The notes beneath the pieces were generated by a model. It saw only the letters and a list, made by a program, of their open reading frames with translations. It did not search any database and was not told the DNA's origin. Of a stretch of 64,000 nt of DNA, positions 27,789-40,265 are shown one piece after another. The position numbers and the translations under genes are program-made. Positions within the stretch are counted from its first letter, which is position 1. Each line of letters starts with the position of its first letter. Origin of the DNA: Arthrobacter sp. AFG20 (GTDB lineage Bacteria > Actinomycetota > Actinomycetes > Actinomycetales > Micrococcaceae); contig NZ_PJMC01000007.1 in the NCBI RefSeq assembly GCF_002892795.1, positions 169,717 through 233,716 on the forward strand, read 5' to 3'.

Positions 27789-28184
27789 TCAGGCCGCAGC
27801 GCGGCCTTCTTCATCAGTCTGAGCAGCCAGATACTTGTCCGGATTGTTCAGCACAACAATTGTGGGGGTCCGGTTTTCAGGCCATTCCCGGTGGCCGGCG
27901 GGGACATGGTCCACGCCGCCGGCGTTCCACGGGTGGCAACGTGCCAGGCGCCTGGCCGCGAGCCAGCTTCCCTTGACCGCGCCGTGGACGGTGACTGCTT
28001 CAAGCGCATAGGCCGAGCAGGAGGGAAAGAAGCGGCAAACCTGGCCGTATAAGGGGGAAATCACCTTGCGGTAGGCCAGGAGCAGAAGAATGAGGATATT
28101 GCGGGGCAGGTTCCAGATGAAGCTGCCCGCGGCCGCTGCTGCGGACTTGAAGGAACGGACGACGGCGGCACTCGGGTCAAGCAC
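27789..28184 (-). CDS. yidD: Membrane protein insertion efficiency factor YidD
   Basis: A 131-residue member of the small YidD family with the diagnostic segment [22 protein letters not shown] followed by [17 protein letters not shown]. An N-terminal amphipathic/hydrophobic helix ([14 protein letters not shown]) anchors it to the inner face of the membrane. The C-terminal ~35 residues go beyond the usual domain. GTG 28184 has AGGAGGGG upstream and overlaps the end of rnpA by 8 bases. Confidence 0.92.
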   Translation of the reverse strand: MLDPSAAVVRSFKSAAAAAGSFIWNLPRNILILLLLAYRKVISPLYGQVCRFFPSCSAYALEAVTVHGAVKGSWLAARRLARCHPWNAGGVDHVPAGHREWPENRTPTIVVLNNPDKYLAAQTDEEGRAAA

Positions 28185-28602
28185 GCTGTGTCCCCTCCTG
28201 TGTTGTTCCGTCCGGTCGCGTTCCGGCTGGCCGTTTTCCGGTCACTACCGGAACGCGCCCAGCCAGCCGCCTCATGGTGTGTTCCAAGGCGGCGTTGTAA
28301 TCCGCCAGGAGTTCATCCCAGCTGGCTGTTGCCGAGGCAGGTAAAGCACGCACCACAATAGCGAACCCGGTGCCGTACTCGCGCAGCGAGAAAGCGCCGG
28401 CTTCTCTTAGTCTCCTCTTAACGAGGTTCCTGGCAACAGCGTTCCCGACAGCCTTGGAGACGATAAAGCCGATGCGGCTTGGTTCGTCGGCTCCAATAGT
28501 TGCCGTATATAACACTACGTTCCGGCGTCCATTGCGGACGCCGGAACGTACAGTTGTTGAAAAATCGGTTGAAGTCCTCAGGCGGTTCCGGGTGGCAAGC
28601 AC
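28177..28602 (-). CDS. rnpA: Ribonuclease P protein component
   Basis: A 141-residue basic protein that assists the RNase P RNA in trimming tRNA 5' leaders. It carries the family RNR motif in [14 protein letters not shown] near residue 53 and the early [14 protein letters not shown]. The C-terminal ~25 residues ([18 protein letters not shown]) are an extra disordered tail. GTG start; 40 bases downstream of rpmH. Confidence 0.94.
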   Translation of the reverse strand: MLATRNRLRTSTDFSTTVRSGVRNGRRNVVLYTATIGADEPSRIGFIVSKAVGNAVARNLVKRRLREAGAFSLREYGTGFAIVVRALPASATASWDELLADYNAALEHTMRRLAGRVPVVTGKRPAGTRPDGTTQEGTQRA

Positions 28603-28642
28603 CGCTAATCTCGCAGAAGGAAGAAGACCGACAAGTCAGTAT

Positions 28643-28780
28643 TTAGGCCGACAGTTCGGTGCGACCCTTGCCACGGCGGGCGGCCAGAATGGCACGGCCG
28701 GCACGGGTGCGCATACGAAGGCGGAAGCCGTGCTTCTTGGCCCGACGGCGGTTATTCGGCTGAAAAGTCCGCTTGCTCAC
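28643..28780 (-). CDS. rpmH: 50S ribosomal protein L34
   Basis: A 45-residue, very basic protein. It begins [20 protein letters not shown] and continues with [17 protein letters not shown], the standard L34 sequence. The GTG start follows CACTGGAGTAACTAAC. It is the first gene of the minus-strand rpmH-rnpA-yidD-yidC-jag-rsmG run that leaves the dnaA region. Confidence 0.96.
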   Translation of the reverse strand: MSKRTFQPNNRRRAKKHGFRLRMRTRAGRAILAARRGKGRTELSA

Positions 28781-29253
28781 GTTAGTTACTCCAGTGGATC
28801 AAAGGTGCGCCCACCCGATCAGTAAAGGGGAAGAACTGGCCGACGCTAAGTTTTGTATGTGTCTGCTTCCCCTGGATTTTTCCGGAACACACGAAGCGTC
28901 CGAAAGTCCAAAATGGGGTCAGAAAGCAGGCACAAAGGACTCCACAACGTTAGGGCAAAAGGCCGCCGGGAGTCAAACCGGCAGGCCGTCCCGCGTGTTT
29001 CCCCAGCTGTGGCTAACGGGGTGCCGAACCTGTGGATGAAGCGGCTCACGGTCGCCGTTTTCGAACCACAACGGTGTAATTATCCACAAGGCACTTCCCA
29101 GCTATCTTCTAGGCTTTTCATCCCCTAGAGTGTCCCAGTAGCCGATTATCCACGGACTGTGCATAACCCTGTGGATTAAGCCGGGCCAGCACCCTGGTTC
29201 CGGGCTTGCGGCTGCATGTAATGCAGACAGCAAGCTTTGAGGAACCAAATTTG
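28781..29253. promoter_or_regulatory. Divergent rpmH/dnaA regulatory region with DnaA boxes
   Basis: No gene is seen. One perfect DnaA box (TTATCCACA, 29080) lies here, with near matches at 29009 and 29031 (TGTGGCTAA, TGTGGATGA), 29146 (TTATCCACG) and 29170 (TGTGGATTA). These sit within 250 bases before the dnaA start, as expected for autoregulation of dnaA. The rpmH promoter must lie at its left end, where CATACAAAAC on the minus strand is a possible -10 region. Confidence 0.75.
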
Positions 29254-30675
29254 ATGACAGTAGACGAAGCCAACCACGCCAACACTGTCGGAAGTTCCTG
29301 GCGGCGCGTGGTGAATCTTCTCGAACAGGACGACCGCGTTTCGCCCCGGCAACGCGGCTTTGTCATCCTCGCGCAGGCCCAGGGCCTCATCGGTTCCACC
29401 CTTCTCGTCGCAGTGCCGAACGAACTCACCCGGGAAGTGCTCCAGACGCAGGTCAAGGACGCTCTCGACGACGCGCTTCGGAACGTCTTCTCGGACGACA
29501 TCCGCTGCGCCATCGACGTCGACACCGATCTGGTGCCCATCCACGAAGAGCCGGAACCCGTCGTCGAGCTTTCCCTCGCAAACGATCCGTCCATTGAGCA
29601 GAAGCCGCAGCCCATGCTGCCGAGCACCTCGCACGAGTTCGGCCGGCTCAATCCCAAGTACGTATTCGACACCTTCGTGATCGGATCCTCCAACCGGTTT
29701 GCCCATGCCGCAGCCGTCGCCGTGGCCGAGGCCCCTGCCAAGGCCTACAACCCGCTGTTCATCTACGGCGACTCGGGCCTGGGCAAAACCCACCTGCTGC
29801 ACGCGATCGGCCACTACGCCCGGCGCCTGTACAGCGGGATCCGCGTTCGGTACGTCAACTCCGAGGAATTCACCAACGACTTCATCAACTCGATCCGTGA
29901 CGATGAAGGCGCCAGCTTCAAGACGACATACCGCAACGTCGACGTCCTGCTGATCGATGACATCCAGTTCCTGGCCGGCAAGGACCGGACATTGGAGGAG
30001 TTCTTCCACACGTTCAACTCGCTGCACAACAACAACAAGCAGGTGGTCATCACCTCGGACCAGCCGCCCAAGCTGCTGGCAGGCTTCGAGGACCGGATGA
30101 AGTCCCGCTTTGAGTGGGGCCTGCTGACGGACATCCAGCCGCCCGAACTGGAAACCCGCATCGCCATCCTCCGGAAGAAGGCCCTCAGCGAAGGCCTCTC
30201 CGCCCCGGACGACGCGCTGGAGTACATCGCTTCGAAGATCGCCAGCAACATCCGCGAACTCGAAGGCGCTCTCATCCGTGTGACGGCGTTCGCCAGCCTC
30301 AACCGCCAGCCGGTGGACGTGGCCCTCGCGGAGATGGTGCTCAAGGACCTCATCACCGACGACGGCGCCCAGGAAATCACGTCGGCCCAGATCCTGCAGC
30401 AGACGTCCGAATACTTCAAGCTCAGCATGGAGGAGCTCTGCAGCAAGTCAAGGACCCGGACACTGGTGACAGCACGGCAGATCGCCATGTACCTGTGCCG
30501 CGAGCTGACTGACATGTCGCTGCCCAAGATCGGCCAGGAGCTCGGCGGCCGGGACCACACCACCGTGATCCACGCAGACCGCAAGATCCGTGAGCTGATG
30601 GCCGAGCGGCGTGTGATTTACAACCAGGTCACCGAGCTCACCAACCGGATCAAGCAGCAGCAGCGCGACTCCTGA
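29254..30675 (+). CDS. dnaA: Chromosomal replication initiator protein DnaA
   Basis: A 473-residue AAA+ initiator that opens oriC. Domain I is at the N-terminus, and the AAA+ core has Walker A GDSGLGKTH and Walker B LLIDDIQFL. The C-terminal DNA-binding domain has the DnaA signature GGRDHTTVIHADRKI. The linker domain II is short. ATG 29254 has GAGGA about 10 bases upstream; an in-frame upstream ATG at 29206 would be inside the box-rich leader. Confidence 0.96.
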   Translation: MTVDEANHANTVGSSWRRVVNLLEQDDRVSPRQRGFVILAQAQGLIGSTLLVAVPNELTREVLQTQVKDALDDALRNVFSDDIRCAIDVDTDLVPIHEEPEPVVELSLANDPSIEQKPQPMLPSTSHEFGRLNPKYVFDTFVIGSSNRFAHAAAVAVAEAPAKAYNPLFIYGDSGLGKTHLLHAIGHYARRLYSGIRVRYVNSEEFTNDFINSIRDDEGASFKTTYRNVDVLLIDDIQFLAGKDRTLEEFFHTFNSLHNNNKQVVITSDQPPKLLAGFEDRMKSRFEWGLLTDIQPPELETRIAILRKKALSEGLSAPDDALEYIASKIASNIRELEGALIRVTAFASLNRQPVDVALAEMVLKDLITDDGAQEITSAQILQQTSEYFKLSMEELCSKSRTRTLVTARQIAMYLCRELTDMSLPKIGQELGGRDHTTVIHADRKIRELMAERRVIYNQVTELTNRIKQQQRDS

Positions 30676-31211
30676 TCCCAGGTTCTTAACCTTATTAACA
30701 GGGGCGTGTGGATAACCCTGTGGACAGTTAAGGGGACAACCGCGGTTAATGGGCTTAAAACCCTTAAGGCGTCTGTGGATCACCGCAACAGCCCAAAATG
30801 TTGTCCCCATCCACACCCTGTTTAAAACGTGCCGAACCCACAGTCCATGAACAGGGCTTAACCGCGGAACCGAGCCGTGAAACCGGGTTATCCACAGTTT
30901 CCACAGCAGTTATTAACACTACTAATCCCAAAAAATTGAAATCCCTCAAATAACAATCTCGTTCCCGCACCTCCACCGCACCGGCCAAAGCATCGGCCAC
31001 CGGTAGCCGGCAGAGCCGGCACCACTGGCGGGGATGGGGAAATCCCCGTTGTTCCGGCTAAGCTGTCTGCAGCGCTCCCATCCCTGGGTCTGTTTGCGGT
31101 CGGCCATGCGCGGACCATGCAGGTTCCGGACTTTGGGGGCACCGGTCTTGTGGGCTCCTTGTGAGTTACCGTTCAGAAAATGGCAGCAGCAATGAAAGGC
31201 GGCACCCTTCC
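30676..31211. other. Chromosomal origin oriC (dnaA-dnaN intergenic)
   Basis: The 536 bases hold perfect boxes at 30707 (reverse) and 30888 (forward). Close variants lie at 30719 (TGTGGACAG), 30774 (TGTGGATCA) and 30898 (TTTCCACAG). Right after the last box is an AT-rich run, 30907-30960 (TTATTAACAC, AAAAAATTG, CAAATAACA), the likely unwinding element in an otherwise GC-rich genome. The word CTGTTAATAA occurs at 30692-30701 (reverse), and GTTATTAAC, the reverse complement of GTTAATAAC, at 30909-30917. The gene order dnaA-oriC-dnaN is the standard one. Confidence 0.9.
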
Positions 31212-32336
31212 GTGAAGTTCAGAGTCGAACGGGACGTCCTGGCAGAAGCCGTCACATGGACAGCCCGGTCGTTGTCTCCGCGGCCGCCAGTACCCGTGCT
31301 CTCCGGCCTCCTACTCAAGGCCGAATCCGGGACCGTCAGCCTGTCCAGCTTCGATTACGAGACCTCAGCACGGCTTGAGATTCCTGCCGACATCAGGGAC
31401 GAAGGCACCATCCTGGTGTCCGGCCGCCTGCTCGCGGACATCTGCCGCAGCCTTCCGTCGGCACCGGTGGACATCGAAACCGACGGCAACAAAGTGACGC
31501 TGACCTGCCGCCGAAGCAGCTTCCACCTGGCCACCATGCCCGAGGCGGAATACCCGCCCCTGCCTGCGCTGCCCACCATCACCGGTACTGTTGCCGGCGA
31601 CGCCTTCGCTCAGGCTGTGTCCCAGGTGATCATTGCGGCCAGCAAGGACGACACCCTTCCCATCCTCACCGGCGTGCGGATGGAGATCGAGGATGACCTC
31701 ATCACCCTTCTGGCCACGGACCGCTACCGGCTGGCAATGCGGGAAGTACCTTGGAAGCCCGTCACTCCGGGCATCTCCACCAGTGCCTTGGTCAAAGCCA
31801 AAACGTTGAACGAAGTTGCCAAAACTTTGGGCGGCAGCGGCGACATCAACCTGGCCATCGCCGACGACGACAGCCGGCTCATCGGCTTCGAAAGCGGCGG
31901 CCGCACCACCACGTCACTGCTGGTCGACGGCGACTACCCCAAGATCCGCTCGCTGTTCCCGGATTCCACACCAATTCACGCCACCGTGCAGACCCAGGAA
32001 CTTGTGGAAGCCGTCCGCCGAGTCTCGCTCGTTGCAGAACGCAACACCCCGGTCCGGCTCGCGTTTACACAGGGCCAACTGCACCTCGACGCCGGCACCG
32101 GCGAGGACGCGCAGGCCTCCGAAGAGCTCGAAGCACAGCTGTCCGGCGAAGACATCACCGTGGCCTTCAACCCCCACTACCTCGTTGAAGGCCTCAGCGT
32201 GATCGAAACAAAGTTTGTGCGTTTCTCGTTCACCACGGCACCGAAGCCTGCCATGATCACCGCGCAGAACGACATCGACGGTGAGGACCAGGACGACTAC
32301 CGCTACCTCGTGATGCCGGTGCGCCTGCCCAACTAA
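31212..32336 (+). CDS. dnaN: DNA polymerase III sliding clamp (beta subunit)
   Basis: A 374-residue clamp that forms a ring on DNA and holds the polymerase. It begins MKFRVERDVLAEAVTWTAR and ends with the conserved YRYLVMPVRLPN, which forms the hydrophobic partner-binding pocket. GTG 31212 is chosen since it gives the family N-terminus and has AAAGGCGG upstream; a longer frame adds 17 unlikely residues. It leads the dnaN-gnd-recF-dciA run. Confidence 0.95.
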   Translation: MKFRVERDVLAEAVTWTARSLSPRPPVPVLSGLLLKAESGTVSLSSFDYETSARLEIPADIRDEGTILVSGRLLADICRSLPSAPVDIETDGNKVTLTCRRSSFHLATMPEAEYPPLPALPTITGTVAGDAFAQAVSQVIIAASKDDTLPILTGVRMEIEDDLITLLATDRYRLAMREVPWKPVTPGISTSALVKAKTLNEVAKTLGGSGDINLAIADDDSRLIGFESGGRTTTSLLVDGDYPKIRSLFPDSTPIHATVQTQELVEAVRRVSLVAERNTPVRLAFTQGQLHLDAGTGEDAQASEELEAQLSGEDITVAFNPHYLVEGLSVIETKFVRFSFTTAPKPAMITAQNDIDGEDQDDYRYLVMPVRLPN

Positions 32337-32388
32337 GCCACTTGCCCAACTGATTCCCTAACCATCCGCGCAGAAAAGAGTTCACACG

Positions 32389-33273
32389 GTGCATATCGGA
32401 CTGATCGGCCTCGGAAAAATGGGTTTCAACATGCGCGAACGGCTGCGCAAGGGCGGGATTGAGGTCACTGGCTTCGACCGCAACCCCGAGGTCACCGATG
32501 TCGCCTCCACGGACGAGCTCATCGCCGCACTTCCTGCGCCCCGCCTGATTTGGGTCATGGTTCCGGCCGGTGAAATCACCGACGCCGTCATCACCGAGCT
32601 CGGTGCGAAGCTGCAGCCCGGCGACATGGTGATCGACGGTGGCAACTCCCGCTTCACCGAGGACCAGAAGCATGCCGCGGCCCTGGCCGAAAAGGGCATC
32701 CGCTTTGCCGACTGCGGCGTCTCCGGCGGAGTCTGGGGCCTGCAAAACGGTTACGGGCTCATGGCTGGCGGCGACGCCGAGGACATCGAGCGTGCCCTTC
32801 CCGTCTTCGATGCACTCCGCCCGGAAGGTGACCGCGCGGACAGCTTCGTCCATGTGGGCGGCGTCGGCGCAGGCCATTACGCGAAAATGGTGCACAACGG
32901 CATCGAGTACGGCCTGATGCAGGCCTACGCGGAAGGCTATGAACTCCTCGCCGCCAAGGAAATCGTCACGGACCTTCCCGGAACGTTCCGCGCCTGGCAG
33001 AAGGGAACGGTTGTGCGGTCCTGGCTGCTCGACCTCATGGTGAAAGCCCTGGACGAGGATCCGGGACTGGCCTCGATCGACGACTACGTCGAAGACTCCG
33101 GTGAAGGCCGCTGGACCGTGGAAGAGGCGATTGCCAATGCGGTTCCGGCTCCGGCCATTACCGCCGCGCTGTTTGCTCGCTTCGCCTCCCGCGAGGACAA
33201 TTCGCCGGCCATGAAAATGGTGTCCGCACTGCGCCACCAGTTCGGCGGGCATGCCACCCGTCCAGCCAAGTAG
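32389..33273 (+). CDS. gnd: 6-phosphogluconate dehydrogenase, decarboxylating (short form)
   Basis: A 294-residue enzyme of the short GntZ-like class; long 6PGDHs have about 470. The N-terminal Rossmann motif is GLIGLGKMGFNM. The substrate motif is CGVSGGVWGLQNGYGLMAGG, and the catalytic Lys/Asn segment is GAGHYAKMVHNGIEYG. It converts 6-phosphogluconate to ribulose 5-phosphate, and short forms usually use NAD. Its place between dnaN and recF is a hallmark of actinobacteria. Its stop overlaps the recF GTG by one base. Confidence 0.93.
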   Translation: MHIGLIGLGKMGFNMRERLRKGGIEVTGFDRNPEVTDVASTDELIAALPAPRLIWVMVPAGEITDAVITELGAKLQPGDMVIDGGNSRFTEDQKHAAALAEKGIRFADCGVSGGVWGLQNGYGLMAGGDAEDIERALPVFDALRPEGDRADSFVHVGGVGAGHYAKMVHNGIEYGLMQAYAEGYELLAAKEIVTDLPGTFRAWQKGTVVRSWLLDLMVKALDEDPGLASIDDYVEDSGEGRWTVEEAIANAVPAPAITAALFARFASREDNSPAMKMVSALRHQFGGHATRPAK

Positions 33274-34475
33274 TGTACCTAGAACACCTGTCCCTGACCG
33301 ACTTCCGCAGTTACGCCCAGGTGGATCTCCGGTTTGACCCGGGCGTGACGGTCCTGGTCGGCTCCAACGGTATCGGCAAGACCAACCTGATGGAAGCCAT
33401 CGGCTACCTGGCCACACTGAGTTCGCACCGTGTCAGCGCCGACGGGCCACTGCTGCGCTTCGGAACCGACCGTGCCCTGATCCGGGCGAAGCTGGTCCGC
33501 GGCGAACAGTCCACCATCCTGGAGCTCGAAATCAACGGCGGCCGGGCCAACCGCGGACGCATCAACCGCAGCAACCCGGTCCGTGCGCGCGACCTGCTGG
33601 GCATCTGCCACACGGTCCTGTTTGCCCCGGAGGACCTGGCGCTCGTCAAGGGGGATCCGTCGAACCGGCGCCGTTTCCTTGACGAGCTCTTGGTGAGCCT
33701 TATTCCGCGGCACGCTGCCACCCGCAGCGACTATGACCGGGTGCTCAAACAGCGGAACGCACTGCTGAAATCTGCACGGGCCGGTAAGTTCACGGCGGGC
33801 CACGAAGCCACCCTCGATGTCTGGGACCAGCACATGGCACGCGCCGGGGCAGAGCTGCTCCACGCCAGGCTGGAACTCGTCGAGCGACTGCGGCCGCACC
33901 TCAACAATGCCTACGCCCAGCTCACCGATGGCTCGAAGGCCGCCGATGCGGTCTATCGCTCAACGCTGCAGAACATGATGGACGACGACGGCGAGCCGGC
34001 CAGCGCTTCGACGGCACCATCCGGGCCGGGAAACCCGGCCGAGGATCTGCGCCTGCTGTCCGTGGATGAGCTTGCCGAACGCTACGTGCAGGCCTTCGCG
34101 GCGTCCCGCCGCAAAGAACGCGAACGGGGCATCTCACTGGTGGGTCCGCACCGGGACGAGCTGGAACTCGTGTTGGGCCAGGCCCCCGCCAAGGGATACG
34201 CTTCGCACGGTGAAACATGGTCCATGTGCCTTTCCCTGCGGCTGGCGTCCTACTACGTCATGCTCGACGACGCCCGCACCGGAGGCTCCGCACCGATCCT
34301 CATCCTCGATGACGTTTTCGCCGAACTCGATGTCCAGCGGCGGCGTAAACTGGCCGCAATAGTTGCCGGCGCCGAGCAGGTGCTGGTCACCGCCGCAGTC
34401 GACGCCGATATTCCGGACGAGCTGTCGGGCCGGCGGGTGAAGGTAATCCCGGGAGGAATCGATGAACAGGGATAA
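33273..34475 (+). CDS. recF: DNA replication/repair protein RecF
   Basis: A 400-residue SMC-like ATPase for single-strand gap repair. It starts with LEHLSLTDFRSYAQVDL and has Walker A GSNGIGKTN near residue 30. The C-terminal signature-like region is SLRLASYYVM and Walker B is ILILDDVFAELD. A disordered insertion (GEPASASTAPSGPGNPAED) lies in the middle. It overlaps the downstream DciA gene by 14 bases. Confidence 0.95.
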   Translation: MYLEHLSLTDFRSYAQVDLRFDPGVTVLVGSNGIGKTNLMEAIGYLATLSSHRVSADGPLLRFGTDRALIRAKLVRGEQSTILELEINGGRANRGRINRSNPVRARDLLGICHTVLFAPEDLALVKGDPSNRRRFLDELLVSLIPRHAATRSDYDRVLKQRNALLKSARAGKFTAGHEATLDVWDQHMARAGAELLHARLELVERLRPHLNNAYAQLTDGSKAADAVYRSTLQNMMDDDGEPASASTAPSGPGNPAEDLRLLSVDELAERYVQAFAASRRKERERGISLVGPHRDELELVLGQAPAKGYASHGETWSMCLSLRLASYYVMLDDARTGGSAPILILDDVFAELDVQRRRKLAAIVAGAEQVLVTAAVDADIPDELSGRRVKVIPGGIDEQG

Positions 34476-35019
34476 GGACGGCGGCCTGCAGCCGGGCCGC
34501 GATCCCGATGAAATCGATGCCGCCCAGGCGGCGCTGAACAGAATGCGTGAGGCAGCGGCAGCCCGCGGCGAAATCCGCCGGAAGGCGCCGCGGGCCGGCG
34601 CCAGTCAAAAACCGCGAACCGCTTCCGGGGGAACGCGGGGCTTCAGCCAGTTCCACTCCACCGGACGCGATCCCTTGGGACTGGGAAAAGTCGTGGGGAG
34701 ACTTGTCGCCGAACGTGGCTGGACCTCCCCGGTGGCCGTGGGCTCGGTCATGGCCGAGTGGCCGGCCCTTGTGGGCCCGGAAATCTCTGCCCATTGCACC
34801 CCGGAGAGCTTCACCGATACCACCCTCCATGTCAGGTGTGATTCCACGGCGTGGGCGACGCAGCTCCGGCTGCTCAGCATGAGCCTGCTCGAAAAGTTCC
34901 GTTCCGAACTCGGTGATGGCGTGGTCACGAGCATCCAGGTGCTGGGCCCGGCGGCACCGAGCTGGCGCAAGGGCGGGCGTACCGTCAACGGCCGCGGACC
35001 CCGGGACACCTACGGATAA
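34462..35019 (+). CDS. DUF721 family protein, probable helicase loader DciA
   Basis: A 185-residue protein. About 75 basic, disordered N-terminal residues are followed by a DUF721 domain (GLGKVVGRLVAERGW, WPALVGPEISAHCTPESF, LHVRCDSTAWATQLRLL). The family contains DciA, the helicase operator of bacteria lacking DnaC/DnaI-type loaders. Its constant place after recF in actinobacteria fits a replication role. Assignment is by family and context. Confidence 0.85.
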   Translation: MNRDKDGGLQPGRDPDEIDAAQAALNRMREAAAARGEIRRKAPRAGASQKPRTASGGTRGFSQFHSTGRDPLGLGKVVGRLVAERGWTSPVAVGSVMAEWPALVGPEISAHCTPESFTDTTLHVRCDSTAWATQLRLLSMSLLEKFRSELGDGVVTSIQVLGPAAPSWRKGGRTVNGRGPRDTYG

Positions 35020-37471
<2,452 letters not shown>

Positions 37472-37529
37472 CGGTTTCCGCTTGCGATATTCCAGGACCG
37501 ACATATACCTGAAACGGAAAATATAGACT

Positions 37530-40265
37530 ATGAGTGATGAAACACCCGAGGTCCCGGCCGAGTCTCCCGACGCCACGGAGCCGGTGCTGGAGGGCGACGT
37601 GCTGGTCGACCGCGTGGAGCAGGTGGACCTGCAGACGGAGATGCAGCGCTCCTACCTCGACTACGCAATGGCCGTTATCGTCGGCCGTGCGCTGCCGGAC
37701 GTACGTGACGGGCTGAAACCCGTCCACCGCCGCGTGCTGTACGCGATGTTCGACGGCGGGTACCGCCCGGACCGTGCTTTCAACAAGTGTGCCCGTGTGG
37801 TGGGCGAGGTCATGGGCCAGTACCACCCCCACGGCGATACGGCGATTTACGATGCCCTGGTGCGCCTGATCCAGGATTGGACCATGCGCTACCCGCTGGC
37901 GCTGGGCCAGGGCAACTTCGGCTCACCCGGCAACGACGGTGCCGCGGCCCCGCGTTACACGGAAACCAAGATGGCGCCGCTCGCCATGGAGATGGTCCGT
38001 GACATCGACGAGGAGACCGTCGACTTCCAGGACAACTACGACGGCAAGAACCAGGAACCCACCATCCTCCCGGCGCGGTTCCCCAACCTGCTGGTCAACG
38101 GGTCCTCGGGCATCGCCGTCGGCATGGCCACCAACATCCCGCCACACAACCTCCGCGAGGTGGCCGACGGCGTCCAGTGGTACCTGGCCAACCCGACCGC
38201 CAGCCGCGAGCAACTCCTCGAGGAACTGCTGAAGCGCATCAAGGGACCAGATTTCCCCACTGGCGCCACCATCCTGGGCCACAAGGGCATCGAGGACGCC
38301 TACCGCACCGGCCGCGGCTCCGTCACCATGCGCGCTGTGGTCAACGTCGAGGAGCTGCAGGGGCGGACCTGCCTCGTCGTCACCGAGCTGCCCTACCAGG
38401 CCAATCCGGACAACCTGGCCATCAAGATTGCCGAACTGGTCAAGGACGGAAAAGTCCAGGGCATCGCGGACCTCCGCGATGAGACGTCCGGCCGCACCGG
38501 GCAGCGCCTCGTCATCGTCCTGAAGCGCGACGCCGTCGCCAAGGTGGTGCTGAACAACCTCTACAAGCACACCCAGCTGCAGGAGAACTTCGGCGCGAAC
38601 ATGCTGGCGATCGTGGACGGAGTGCCGCGCACTCTCAGCCTCGATGCCTTCATCAGGCACTGGGTTACCCACCAGTTGGATGTCATCGCCCGGCGCACGC
38701 GCTACCGCCTGCGCAAGGCCGAGGAAGAAGCGCACATCCTGCGGGCCCTCCTCAAGGCATTGGACATGCTGGACGAGGTCATCGCCCTGATCCGCGCCTC
38801 GAGCACTACGGAGGCAGCACGCGATGGCCTGATGCAGCTGCTGGAAATCGACGAGATCCAGGCCCGTGCCATCCTCGACATGCAGCTCCGCCGGCTGGCT
38901 GCCCTGGAACGCCAGAAGATCCAGGACCGCCACGCCGAGCTCGAATCGATGATCGCCGAATACAACGCGATCCTCGCTTCGGAGGAACGCCAGCGCTCGA
39001 TCATCAGCGAGGAACTCGCCGAGATCGTGGCCAAGCACGGGGACGACCGCCGCACCCAGATCCTGATGGGCTACGACGGCGACATGTCCATGGAAGACCT
39101 CATTCCCGAAGAGGAAGTCGTGGTCACCATCACCCGCGGCGGCTACGTCAAGCGCACGCGGAGCGACAACTACCGTTCGCAGCAGCGCGGCGGCAAGGGC
39201 ATCAAGGGCGCCCAGTTGCGCGGCGATGACGTGGTGGAACACTTCTTCGTGACCACCACCCACCACTGGCTGCTCTTCTTCACCAACTTTGGTCGGGTAT
39301 ACCGGGCCAAGGCCTACGAACTTGCCGAGGGCGGCCGCGACACCAAGGGCCAGCACGTGGCAAACCTGTTGGCTTTCCAGCCGGACGAGCATATTGCCCA
39401 GGTGCTGGACCTGAAGGACTACCAGCACGCACCGTACCTGGTGCTGGCCACCAAGCGCGGCCTGGTCAAGAAGACCCGGCTGGAGGACTACGACACCAAC
39501 CGGTCCGCAGGCGTCATCGCCATCAACCTCCGGGATGAGGACGAACTGGTCTCCGCGCAGCTGGTTTCCGAGACGGACGACCTCATGCTGGTGTCGCGGA
39601 AGGGCCAGTCGATCCGCTTCACGGCGACCGATGACGCACTCCGGCCTATGGGACGTGCCACGTCCGGCGTGACAGGCATGAAGTTCCGGGAGGACGACGA
39701 ACTGCTCGCCATGAACGTGGTGGCCGAGGGCTCCTACGTATTCGTGGTGACCGAAGGCGGCTATGCCAAGCGCACCGCCGTCGAGGAATACCGGCTGCAG
39801 GGCCGCGGCGGCCTCGGCATCAAGGTGGCCAAGCTCGCCGAGGAACGCGGGGATTTGGTGGGCGCCCTGGTGGTGCAGGAGGAAGACGAAGTCCTCGTGG
39901 TCATGGGCGGCGGCAAGGTGGTCCGTTCATCCGTGGCCGGCGTCCCCGCCAAGGGCCGCGACACGATGGGCGTCATCTTCGCGAAGCCGGACAAGAATGA
40001 CCGCATCATCGAAGTGGCCCGCAACACCGAACGCGGCCTCGAGGAGGAAGTTGAAGCCAGCGCAGAGCGTGAATCCGAAGCCGACCACACCGATGAACCG
40101 AGTGCGTCAGAAATCTTGGCTATCGCTGCCGATGACGTAACGTTGGCTGAAGATGCCGGACCAGGCGTGGAATCCGCAGAGGCGGCTTCAGGACTGGCCG
40201 ATGAAGCAGAAGGAACGTCCGGCGATGCTGAGGCGAACGAAGACAACACCGGAGGTAACGAGTGA
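37530..40265 (+). CDS. gyrA: DNA gyrase subunit A
   Basis: A 911-residue DNA-cleaving subunit. The catalytic tyrosine is in APRYTET. The quinolone-resistance region reads [12 protein letters not shown], with Thr at the E. coli Ser83 position. The six-bladed C-terminal domain carries the GyrA box QRGGKGIKG needed for DNA wrapping. The last ~65 residues are an acidic low-complexity tail ([19 protein letters not shown], rich in Glu, Asp, Ala), longer than in the E. coli or mycobacterial protein. It overlaps the DUF3566 gene by 4 bases. Confidence 0.96.
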   Translation: MSDETPEVPAESPDATEPVLEGDVLVDRVEQVDLQTEMQRSYLDYAMAVIVGRALPDVRDGLKPVHRRVLYAMFDGGYRPDRAFNKCARVVGEVMGQYHPHGDTAIYDALVRLIQDWTMRYPLALGQGNFGSPGNDGAAAPRYTETKMAPLAMEMVRDIDEETVDFQDNYDGKNQEPTILPARFPNLLVNGSSGIAVGMATNIPPHNLREVADGVQWYLANPTASREQLLEELLKRIKGPDFPTGATILGHKGIEDAYRTGRGSVTMRAVVNVEELQGRTCLVVTELPYQANPDNLAIKIAELVKDGKVQGIADLRDETSGRTGQRLVIVLKRDAVAKVVLNNLYKHTQLQENFGANMLAIVDGVPRTLSLDAFIRHWVTHQLDVIARRTRYRLRKAEEEAHILRALLKALDMLDEVIALIRASSTTEAARDGLMQLLEIDEIQARAILDMQLRRLAALERQKIQDRHAELESMIAEYNAILASEERQRSIISEELAEIVAKHGDDRRTQILMGYDGDMSMEDLIPEEEVVVTITRGGYVKRTRSDNYRSQQRGGKGIKGAQLRGDDVVEHFFVTTTHHWLLFFTNFGRVYRAKAYELAEGGRDTKGQHVANLLAFQPDEHIAQVLDLKDYQHAPYLVLATKRGLVKKTRLEDYDTNRSAGVIAINLRDEDELVSAQLVSETDDLMLVSRKGQSIRFTATDDALRPMGRATSGVTGMKFREDDELLAMNVVAEGSYVFVVTEGGYAKRTAVEEYRLQGRGGLGIKVAKLAEERGDLVGALVVQEEDEVLVVMGGGKVVRSSVAGVPAKGRDTMGVIFAKPDKNDRIIEVARNTERGLEEEVEASAERESEADHTDEPSASEILAIAADDVTLAEDAGPGVESAEAASGLADEAEGTSGDAEANEDNTGGNE

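Noticed and set aside
37923..39428. 501-codon minus-strand frame opposite gyrA
   Set aside because: Antisense shadow with a biased composition (Val/Leu/Gly/His), no start signal and no domain.
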